This document shows positions 1 to 6,582 of a DNA stretch of 9,922 bases, in pieces (position 1 is the first letter of the stretch; each line of letters opens with the position of its first letter). Under the pieces are notes generated by a model. That model saw only the letters and a list, made by a program, of their open reading frames with translations, was not told the DNA's origin and did no database searches. Both the position numbers and the translations under genes were made by a program. The DNA is from Candidatus Cloacimonadota bacterium (GTDB taxonomy: Bacteria > Cloacimonadota > Cloacimonadia > Cloacimonadales > Cloacimonadaceae): positions 1 to 9,922 of the forward strand of contig JALNYD010000091.1 in NCBI GenBank assembly GCA_023230025.1, written 5' to 3'.

Positions 1-2706
1 ATAGCGTTTGATATCACGCCCTCTGAGTATGGGTTTAATGATTTCAGCAGAGCGGGGATCAGCAGCGATCAGTTCGTCTTTCTTTGCCCCGGAGATGATG
101 AAGGCTTCGTTGTATCCGGTTTTAATGCCGTAGTTGATGGACACATCCCAATCCTTGAGCGGAGTGCCGATGCGCTCGATCTTGGCTTTGAGTTGTTGAG
201 CAGAATCATCTGCGATGATCCAGCTCTCGGCACTGAAGGCAGGCAGGGGGATGCTATGCTCTGCCACATATTTGGTGATGCTATCGCCTTTATGAAAGTC
301 CGCTTTGATGCTGCAGGCTCTGCCCTGGGGCTTGCCAGGCGCAGAGTTTTGCGTAAGCAGGATATTGGTATCCACCGTGGCAGAATCAAAGACCTTAAAG
401 CCCCCAAAATCGATCAAGATCCTGGCTTTGGTATTTTCTGCCAGATATTGCCGCAGGGATCTGCCATAATTGGCGCGCATCCATTTGTTTGAGGTGATGT
501 AGCATAAAACACCTTGAGAGCTCAGGAGCTCAATCCCCCGCTCGTAAAAGAGACAGTAGATATCTCCTGTTCTTTCGAAAGTGGCAAAGCCGCAATCTTT
601 GTAGAGATCGGCAAACTTGCGTTTATCATCAAGGGCTTTCTGCAATTGGATATAGGGCGGATTGCCGATCACGATATCGAAGCCCTCTTTGATGCCAAAC
701 ATCCATTTGGGTTCAAACCAGGAGGAAGCTTTGTCCGAGAAGGGATCCCAAGCCAGCAGTTTATAGAGATAGGAGTTGCTTTTGCTAAAATCAATCTGAT
801 CCTGAGTTTCATCAAGAAAGCTGCTTTGCCTATAAGGTGTTTCCGTCAGGCTCTGCATCAGGGCCTGGTTCAGAGCGGCAAAGTCTTTCTTGATTTGCGC
901 TTTTTCTTGAGCGCTGTGAGCATGCAGATAGCGTTCGCGAATAGCGTCAAAGTCCTTGATAATATTCTGGTTACGGACGATGGTTTCACCCTTGTCACCC
1001 AAAGGGATAAGGCTATTTGCCGTTACGAACTTGAAGGAGAGATTGGGCAGAGGATGGATGTTTTTGTTGTCCTTGTCCTCGAGCACGCTTTCATCCACGA
1101 TCAGTGAGAGAAAGAGCCGCAGCTTGGAGATTTCGGTGGCAATGGGCTGGATATCCACACCGTAAATAGCGTTTTGGATGATGCCCATTTTGTGTTTATA
1201 CTTCCAGTTCTCATTCATGAGCTTTTCTTCAAAGGCTTTGCGCACCAGCAGGTTGGGGATCTTATCCAGTTGGCGGATCACCCACTCTATGGATTCCGGA
1301 TCCACTTTCTGCAGGATGAGCAGCATTTTTTGCAGGATGCCGATGGGGAAAGCTCCGGAGCCACAGGCGGGATCCAGGACTTTGATTTGATCCAGGGCAT
1401 CGATAATGGCAATTCTTTGCTCCTTGCTTAAGCTGCATTCTTCAATGTTGAAGTCCAACAGATCCCGGATATCTGATTCCGAGATACTTGTTTTGCTCTT
1501 CAGATATTGGATCAGGGCTTCATCCACCATGTATTCCACGATGACTCGGGGAGTATAGAAGCTTCCGGAGGCTTTGCGGGCGGTCTCTCCGGTATCTGGA
1601 TTCAGCTCTGCCAGGAGGTTTTCAAAGATGCGTCCCAGCATTTCGGGATCTACAGAGAGATCGATATCGATGGAGGTATTTTCATCGATGGTAAAGTTGT
1701 AGCTTTCCAGGATGCCAAAGAGCTCGCTAAACCACTGATCCGGAATCTTGAGATTCCAGGCGGGCTGAGCCGGCTTCTGAAGGGTGGAAGCGATGTAATA
1801 ATCCCGATGCAGAGTGGGGTCAAAGAGCCCGCCATTGAGGAAGGGAATAGCGTCGTAAAGCGGAGAACGAAAGGCCTGATGCCGATGCTCCAGAGGCGTA
1901 TTGAGCACTTCAAAAAAGAGCGGCTCCAATACCTGGTGGTAATAGGATTCACAGATAGCTTCGCTGGAAAGCACCTCAGCAGGGATGATGGGATTACCCT
2001 GGTCCGAAAGCTTCTTCTTCAGAAACCAGCAAAAGACCAAACGCCCGATCAAGCGCACGCCAAATTCTTGCATCATTCCAGCATTGCTGGTATCCGGCAA
2101 TTTCAATTTGGGAGGGTAATCCAATACATTCTTGCCCTGGTTGATCTTGCCGCCCACAAGGCTGTAAAACATGCTTTGGATTTCTTTGTAAAACTCTTTG
2201 TTCACCACTTCCACAGAGAATCTATCTTCCAGATCAGCAAAATCACGAATGCGCCCGCTTCCCATCAGGAAGCTTTCCGGAGTCCGGGTTTTGGCATGCT
2301 CGCCCAGGTAGAAGGAGAAACGTTTGGGATTGGAGAACTTGTATTTCACGTCTGTGCCTTCCAGCTCCAGCTTGAGCGTGATCAGGGAAAAGCGGTAGTT
2401 ATTGGAACTCTCCGAGACAAAGAAGAATAGCGCGTTTTCCAGATTCAGCTCTGCCATCAGCCGGAAGGCATCTCTGGATACCCCGATGCGAGGGTCATTT
2501 TCGCTGGTGTGCGAGATCTCGATGATCGCCAGATGGTTCAGTGAATCGCAATCGCCGATCCAATAAGCCTGGGGCTTGATGTATCTGGATTTGAATTCTA
2601 TGTTGATAGCTTGTCTTTTAAGCTTGAAGTCGTTGGGCAGAAAACTTGTTTGCAGGAAGTCAATCCAATCTTCGCGCTGGTAAGCTGAGCTCAGTAAGTG
2701 GTTCAT
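1..2706 (-). CDS. Eco57I/TaqI-type N6-adenine DNA methyltransferase, partial (3' end beyond left edge)
   Basis: The frame is open from ATG at 2706 to base 1: 902 codons with no stop, so the C-terminus lies outside the window. AGGAG sits 6 nt before the ATG. The product should transfer a methyl group from S-adenosylmethionine to adenine N6 in DNA. Visible motifs: GSFYTPRVIV (381-390, motif X region), DPACGSGAF (445-453, SAM-binding motif I), GVDIQPIATEISKLRL (516-531, motif II), NPPY (682-685, catalytic motif IV) and ITSNKWMRANYG (737-748). Residues 860-902 (GIKTGYNEAF, then ILRGRDIKRY) match the start of the TaqI-like target-recognition region. Residues 1-200 precede the methylase core and are not recognised; they contain IIEISHTSENDPR (61-73) and a hydrophobic ALFFFV strand (92-97). 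It is the second gene after the PLD-helicase, as in R-M or DISARM (DrmMI) loci. A fused type IIG nuclease is possible but no nuclease motif is clear. Confidence 0.9.
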   Translation of the reverse strand, partial: MNHLLSSAYQREDWIDFLQTSFLPNDFKLKRQAINIEFKSRYIKPQAYWIGDCDSLNHLAIIEISHTSENDPRIGVSRDAFRLMAELNLENALFFFVSESSNNYRFSLITLKLELEGTDVKYKFSNPKRFSFYLGEHAKTRTPESFLMGSGRIRDFADLEDRFSVEVVNKEFYKEIQSMFYSLVGGKINQGKNVLDYPPKLKLPDTSNAGMMQEFGVRLIGRLVFCWFLKKKLSDQGNPIIPAEVLSSEAICESYYHQVLEPLFFEVLNTPLEHRHQAFRSPLYDAIPFLNGGLFDPTLHRDYYIASTLQKPAQPAWNLKIPDQWFSELFGILESYNFTIDENTSIDIDLSVDPEMLGRIFENLLAELNPDTGETARKASGSFYTPRVIVEYMVDEALIQYLKSKTSISESDIRDLLDFNIEECSLSKEQRIAIIDALDQIKVLDPACGSGAFPIGILQKMLLILQKVDPESIEWVIRQLDKIPNLLVRKAFEEKLMNENWKYKHKMGIIQNAIYGVDIQPIATEISKLRLFLSLIVDESVLEDKDNKNIHPLPNLSFKFVTANSLIPLGDKGETIVRNQNIIKDFDAIRERYLHAHSAQEKAQIKKDFAALNQALMQSLTETPYRQSSFLDETQDQIDFSKSNSYLYKLLAWDPFSDKASSWFEPKWMFGIKEGFDIVIGNPPYIQLQKALDDKRKFADLYKDCGFATFERTGDIYCLFYERGIELLSSQGVLCYITSNKWMRANYGRSLRQYLAENTKARILIDFGGFKVFDSATVDTNILLTQNSAPGKPQGRACSIKADFHKGDSITKYVAEHSIPLPAFSAESWIIADDSAQQLKAKIERIGTPLKDWDVSINYGIKTGYNEAFIISGAKKDELIAADPRSAEIIKPILRGRDIKRY

Positions 2707-2718
2707 CGTTATCTCCTA

Positions 2719-2750
2719 TTCAAATCGACACGAGACGTGTCGAATCCTAT
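2719..2750. repeat. Repeat copy 1, hairpin
   Basis: This 32-base unit contains TCGACACG (2725-2732), loop AGA, CGTGTCGA (2736-2743), giving an 8-bp perfect stem with a 3-nt loop. It lies just upstream of the methyltransferase ribosome binding site (CTCCT on the plus strand, 2713-2717), so in the minus-strand mRNA the stem forms close to the translation start. Confidence 0.85.
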
Positions 2751-2753
2751 CTT

Positions 2754-2827
2754 TTCAAATCGACACTGCCGGGGTCCCCAAGGCGGAGCAAAGCGAAGTC
2801 TTGGGGTGGAACAGACGTGTCGAATCC
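2754..2827. repeat. Repeat copy 2, split by a 46-nt structured insert
   Basis: The left half (2754-2766) and right half (2813-2827) match the other copies. The material between them, 2767-2812, is unique within the array. It contains the odd palindrome GGGGTCCCC (2771-2779) and a stem CCCCAAG (2776-2782) with CTTGGGG (2800-2806). The two pairings share the CCCC tract, so they are mutually exclusive. The outer halves can still pair TCGACAC (2760-2766) with GTGTCGA (2817-2823), making one long compound stem. Confidence 0.8.
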
Positions 2828-2833
2828 AAACAA

Positions 2834-2865
2834 TTCAAATCGACACGAGACGTGTCGAATCCTAT
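2834..2865. repeat. Repeat copy 3, overlapping the helicase stop codon
   Basis: This copy is identical to copy 1. The stem is 2840-2847 with 2851-2858. Read on the minus strand, the unit begins ATAGGATTCG, and its TAG is the stop codon of the helicase gene. The repeat therefore supplies the end of the reading frame. Confidence 0.85.
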
Positions 2866-5800
2866 ATCAATTCTTCTGCCAAAATCAGGGTTTCAGCGCC
2901 ATCATCGATCTTGCGGGCAGTCCTGATGATGGTATTCAGATAGCTATGGGGCACCAGCAGCATCAGGCTTTCGATATCCCGGGCCAGGCTATTGGCATTC
3001 ACGCGGTTGATGCTGTGGTACACACCATCGGGCAGTGAATTCAGCTCTTTGGCCACGGTGTAGAGATCTTGCAGATAATCTTTGTACTTTGGGCTAGCAT
3101 CGATCATAGCTTTTAGTTTATTCAGTGTTTTTGCACGTTTCCCGGTGGCAGCAGATACTGCTTGTTTGGCATACATATTGGATTTGGCGTTCTGATAGAT
3201 GGCATCGAAGGCATCAGATACAGTGCGGGGTTGTTCGCTTTCCTGTGCCTTAAACAAATTCAGGGCTTCCTCCGGACTAAGGGGGATGGATTCATTGGCA
3301 TCCTGCCCTAACCTGAAGGCAAAATCCTCTCCCTTCTTACCAAAGACGAGCACACCTTTTTTTGCCTTGGCTTCAGAGCGTTGCAATCTGCTACGGTGCT
3401 GAATCTCCCGGGCTTTTTGGATCAATTCCGGCTTGCCGGATAGCAGGTGGTTGTATTCATTCAAATACACAGCGTCCCAAGATTCCGCTTCCTGTTCCGC
3501 TACGGCTTTTTTGTATTGTTCATGATAGTAGGATACCAGGAGTTCTTCACTGGTCAGCACTTTGGTATCTTCTCCCATGAGCACATCGATCATGGCTTTT
3601 TTCAGGGTGGAGATTTCCTTTTTGCGGATGTGGCCTTCACCGATGTCGGTAGGGAAGTAGTTGTAAATATAAAGCTTTTCAAACAGCATTTTGCCGATGC
3701 GATTGATGCGTCCTACTCTTTGGATTACGCGAGTGGGGTTATAAGGGATATCATAATTGAATACTGTCCCTGCCCGGTTCAGGTTTACCCCTTCGGAGAG
3801 GGCATCGGTGGTGATGATGATATCGAAATCATCTTTATGATTCTCCCAAGAGGCATCGAAGTTTTGCTTGATCACATTGCGCACGGAGGATGATTCCGCG
3901 CTGGAATAATAGATCGCGCGGATATGTGGATCCTGGGATATGCTCTGATACACATAGGAAGCGGTATCGGTGTATTCGCTGAATACCACAATTTTGCGGG
4001 CTTTATCCTCCGAGAGTTGCCGCTTGATCTCCTGGGCAAAGCTTTCCAGTTTGGGATCATGAGGCATGCCTTGGGCAAACCACTCCTGATGGATCTTTTT
4101 CAGCAAGGCAAGATCATGCTCCAGATGCACAATAAAATCTGGCTTCAGTTCCGAGACCGGGATAAAGACCAAGCCTTTATCATAATGCTTTTTCAGCTCA
4201 TCTTCAAAACCATAGGAACTGATTTCTGCCAGGGCAGCATCGCTTAGATCCTGTAAAAGATCATCCACTGAGGGGAGCTGTCCTTTTTTAAAGATCGGCA
4301 CCCGCTGCAGTTTTTCATAATATTGTTTGATGCTCTCCATGGATTCGATCATGGATTCCAGGGTCTTTTTGAAGGCATTTAGCGAGCTTTCAAAGCGTCC
4401 CACCAAAAGCCTTTGCATAAACTTAGCCAGGTTTGCCTGGGCGACTCCGATGGAATCCACATCTACGCGCTCGTCTTCGATGCTATCGCGGAAGCTCTCC
4501 AAATCTTTGATGTAATTGGCGGGTTTGTAACGGGCTCCGATGTAGCCATAGCTATCGTCAAGAACGCAGCTATCTGCAGGCAGATCCTTGCTCTCTTGGG
4601 CGATCAAAGAAAGGGTTTTGAGATATAGCTCTGCCATATCGCCCAAGGGGTATTCTTTCAGGATGGGAGCTTCGGCAAACACATAGCGGATGCCTTGCTT
4701 CTTCAGATCCTCACGATAGGCATCGATTTTATCCAAATCCAGGCGAGATCTGCGGATCACCACCGGTTCCAGGATGAATCTGATCTTTGCGGCAAGGTCA
4801 CTTACCCTCCGCTTCAGTTCAGTTTCGCCTATGCTCTTTTTCACTCGCTTTTTGTTGATTTCTTTGTATTCTCTCACCGCTTCGGAAAAGTGGAATGAGA
4901 GATTGTCCACAGTGCGTATGGTGGATTTTGAGGGAATCTGGAAGAGCTTGATCATGGCAAAGACATCTTGCGGTCTGTTGTTAAAGGGAGTAGCAGTTAG
5001 CAGCATCACTTTGTTGCCCTGGCAAAGGCGGTGCAGCAGGATATAATCATCCGTCTCTTCATTGCGATACTTATGCGCTTCATCCACAATGACCAGAAGC
5101 TCTTCATCCGGGAACTTGCCTTCTTTGTAGTCCAGTGCTTTTTGGATGGAACCGCTACCAAATACAACGGCATTAAGTTCAAAAAGAACCCGGTATTCAT
5201 GATCCCATTGGTCTAGCAAGTGGGGCGGAGCTATCACGATAACTTTTTTGCGCATGTTGTAGGCAACTGCTGAGGCGATGATGCTCTTACCCAATCCCAC
5301 TACATCGCAGATCATTACGCCATTGTGTTCATCCAGGATCTTGAGTGATTTCTTGATGGCATCTATCTGATATTGCAGATTGAAGTATTTGCCCTTGGTG
5401 ATCTTGGTTGGCAGGGATATCGTGCTATGATCCCGGATGGAAAAGTATTCGTCCAAAACACGGATGTAAAAGAGATAAGGCTTATATAGCTTCTCGTACC
5501 ATATCTTTTTGATCACTTCTTCGGTGAAATCATCGATGCTGTTTTCATCAACAATATCGACAGCAGTTTTCCAGAGATCATCGAAGATAGCTTTTCCGGC
5601 ATTGAATTTGTTGTGAAGCAATACGTTGATCTCGTGCTGGGTTTTGAGCCCGGATAGAGTGAGATTGCTGGAGCCGGTGATCATAGTGCCCGGTAAGAGC
5701 CCGCCCTGATTGAATTCTTCGCTGTGTTCGAAGAGATACATCTTGGCATGGTTTGGCAAAAGGGTTTTCTTGATCTGCAGGCTGCCATCATGGATTTTAT

Positions 5801-6143
5801 CTAGAAAAAGCCGGAAAGCCTTGATGCGCTCTGCGGAATCAAAGTAATCCGTGTCGTTGAATACCTGCACCAAGGAACTGTAATATTCCTTTTTGACCTC
5901 CAGGCGGGATTGATCTTGATTGCGAATCACATAGTATTCTTTGATGTGGTTGGATAGATCCTTCTCTATGCTCATGCCGATCAATATCTTGAGCTGTTTA
6001 TCCTTCAGCTGAGAGTTAAGCTCTTCAAAACCCGAGAAATAGAAATAACCTACCAGAAAATAGAGCTTTTCGGAGCTGGGTAGGATTTTTTCGATTACGG
6101 TAGATAAAAACTTATGCTGATTGGTGATGATTTGATCATCCAC
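2862..6143 (-). CDS. PLD nuclease domain-SNF2-type helicase fusion, DNA defence/restriction-associated
   Basis: About 1,093 residues from GTG at 6143, or 1,105 from an in-frame TTG at 6179. I chose GTG because AAGGAGG ends 5 nt before it; the TTG has only AGGA. Numbered from the TTG, residues 20-200 form a phospholipase D-type nuclease domain with H144-x-K146, a Glu in place of the usual HKD Asp, and GSSN at 169-172. Helicase motifs follow: VGLGKS (294-299, Walker A), DEAH (366-369), TATPFNNR (395-402), SEYTD (734-738), ITTDALSEGVNL (789-800) and QRVGRINRIG (820-829, motif VI with arginine finger). About 330 residues separate TATP from SEYTD. The last ~250 residues are not recognised. The single HKD half-site suggests it works as a dimer. 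It should translocate on DNA using ATP and cut or process non-self DNA, with the downstream methyltransferase marking self. Role inferred from domains and neighbour; relation to DISARM DrmD/DrmC is possible. Confidence 0.9.
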   Translation of the reverse strand: MDDQIITNQHKFLSTVIEKILPSSEKLYFLVGYFYFSGFEELNSQLKDKQLKILIGMSIEKDLSNHIKEYYVIRNQDQSRLEVKKEYYSSLVQVFNDTDYFDSAERIKAFRLFLDKIHDGSLQIKKTLLPNHAKMYLFEHSEEFNQGGLLPGTMITGSSNLTLSGLKTQHEINVLLHNKFNAGKAIFDDLWKTAVDIVDENSIDDFTEEVIKKIWYEKLYKPYLFYIRVLDEYFSIRDHSTISLPTKITKGKYFNLQYQIDAIKKSLKILDEHNGVMICDVVGLGKSIIASAVAYNMRKKVIVIAPPHLLDQWDHEYRVLFELNAVVFGSGSIQKALDYKEGKFPDEELLVIVDEAHKYRNEETDDYILLHRLCQGNKVMLLTATPFNNRPQDVFAMIKLFQIPSKSTIRTVDNLSFHFSEAVREYKEINKKRVKKSIGETELKRRVSDLAAKIRFILEPVVIRRSRLDLDKIDAYREDLKKQGIRYVFAEAPILKEYPLGDMAELYLKTLSLIAQESKDLPADSCVLDDSYGYIGARYKPANYIKDLESFRDSIEDERVDVDSIGVAQANLAKFMQRLLVGRFESSLNAFKKTLESMIESMESIKQYYEKLQRVPIFKKGQLPSVDDLLQDLSDAALAEISSYGFEDELKKHYDKGLVFIPVSELKPDFIVHLEHDLALLKKIHQEWFAQGMPHDPKLESFAQEIKRQLSEDKARKIVVFSEYTDTASYVYQSISQDPHIRAIYYSSAESSSVRNVIKQNFDASWENHKDDFDIIITTDALSEGVNLNRAGTVFNYDIPYNPTRVIQRVGRINRIGKMLFEKLYIYNYFPTDIGEGHIRKKEISTLKKAMIDVLMGEDTKVLTSEELLVSYYHEQYKKAVAEQEAESWDAVYLNEYNHLLSGKPELIQKAREIQHRSRLQRSEAKAKKGVLVFGKKGEDFAFRLGQDANESIPLSPEEALNLFKAQESEQPRTVSDAFDAIYQNAKSNMYAKQAVSAATGKRAKTLNKLKAMIDASPKYKDYLQDLYTVAKELNSLPDGVYHSINRVNANSLARDIESLMLLVPHSYLNTIIRTARKIDDGAETLILAEELI

Positions 6144-6148
6144 TGCAG

Positions 6149-6155
6149 CCTCCTT
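6149..6155 (-). promoter_or_regulatory. Shine-Dalgarno that decides the helicase start
   Basis: On the minus strand this reads AAGGAGG, a full match to the anti-SD core, 5 nt before GTG at 6143-6141. It lies inside the frame opened by the upstream TTG at 6179, which argues that the shorter start is the main one. Confidence 0.7.
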
Positions 6156-6473
6156 GGGGCTAGTAATAATGTCTTTCAAAACATATCCTACAAAACACGG
6201 CCAAAATAAACATGAGATAGTGTGGGCATCACAGGCTTCTGTGAATGTGGCGACAGATCATCTTCAAAAATATACATGCTGTAAACATAGCTTTTCTCCC
6301 AGATTTCGTGCTGCAATTAATGCATAATCACACCGTTAAATTGAACTAAATATTAGTCAAGCAGTTTGTCACTTTTTCTGGTATGAGTGCCTGGAGTGGC
6401 AGTGGAGGGCTCCGATCGGAAAACCCCGTGTCCCTTGTAAACCCTGACTTCGCAATTCTCGGTGAGCCTTTTT

Positions 6474-6494
6474 GATTCAATAACCCTTTGAATC
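6474..6494. promoter_or_regulatory. Dyad GATTCAA-N7-TTGAATC upstream of hisS-like promoter (possible operator)
   Basis: Two perfect 7-bp arms (6474-6480 and 6488-6494) flank TAACCCT. It ends 30 bases before the -35 hexamer, a common place for a regulator site. The size fits a helix-turn-helix dimer site, but no regulator gene is in view. It could instead be a chance dyad. Confidence 0.35.
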
Positions 6495-6524
6495 TGAACT
6501 TGCTTACTCAGCAAAAAATGGCGC

Positions 6525-6554
6525 TTGACAGATTTCCGCTTATCTTTGTATAAG
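6525..6554 (+). promoter_or_regulatory. Sigma70-type promoter for the hisS-like/ridA/adenosyltransferase genes
   Basis: A perfect -35 TTGACA (6525-6530) is followed after 18 bases by TATAAG (6549-6554), preceded by TTTG. Transcription would start near 6561, leaving a leader of only ~22 nt with GGGAG (6571-6575) and the GTG start. An 8-bp inverted repeat ATGGCGCT (6518-6525) / AGCGCCAT (6574-6581) brackets the promoter. It could be an operator, since only its right arm would be transcribed. Confidence 0.65.
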
Positions 6555-6582
6555 AAAGTAAACAAGCATAGGGAGCGCCATA

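Larger units (their letters stand above)
2719..2865. repeat. Array of three hairpin-forming repeats between the two defence genes
   Basis: The unit is a left half TTCAAATCGACAC and a right half AGACGTGTCGAATCC. Left halves start at 2719, 2754 and 2834; right halves start at 2733, 2813 and 2848. Copies one and three are intact and identical over 32 bases. In copy two the single G between the halves is replaced by 46 bases. The array fills the gap almost completely: the third copy ends on the helicase TAG stop (2862-2864) and the first ends 1 base from the methyltransferase Shine-Dalgarno. The hairpins will be present in any read-through transcript. Spacing is irregular (35 and 80 bases) and there are no unique spacers, so it is not a CRISPR array. 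The origin is unknown; a REP-like or MITE-like element is the natural guess. Confidence 0.9.
6180..6582. other. Divergent intergenic region between helicase and hisS-like gene
   Basis: 403 bases (439 from the GTG start). It contains the helicase leader with a small stem TCACAG-GCTT-CTGTGA (6229-6244), an AT-rich stretch at about 6317-6357, and the hisS-like promoter with two dyads listed separately. I found no convincing minus-strand promoter for the helicase; TTGACT (complement of 6355-6360) lacks a good -10 partner. A 70-codon minus-strand frame (6353-6565) has no ribosome binding site and overlaps the promoter, so I do not call it. No tRNA or known RNA fold was recognised. Confidence 0.7.

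Noticed and set aside
193..2430. Several plus-strand open frames, the longest 307 codons at 1507-2430
   Set aside because: They are antisense shadows of the methyltransferase. The minus-strand frame carries complete methylase motifs, and none of the plus-strand products looks like a protein family.
1..2706. Methyltransferase as a pseudogene because no stop codon is found
   Set aside because: The frame is open to base 1 and the TaqI-like C-terminal region is just beginning there, so it is cut by the window edge and not broken.
2719..2865. CRISPR array
   Set aside because: Only three units, no unique spacers of uniform length, and the units are themselves palindromes.
6355..6360. TTGACT on the minus strand as -35 of a helicase promoter
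   Set aside because: No acceptable -10 hexamer at 16-18 bases; the downstream AT-rich sequence matches too weakly.
6353..6565. Minus-strand 70-codon frame in the divergent region
   Set aside because: TTG start without a ribosome site, biased composition without recognisable domains, and overlap with a strong plus-strand promoter. A real small protein cannot be excluded.
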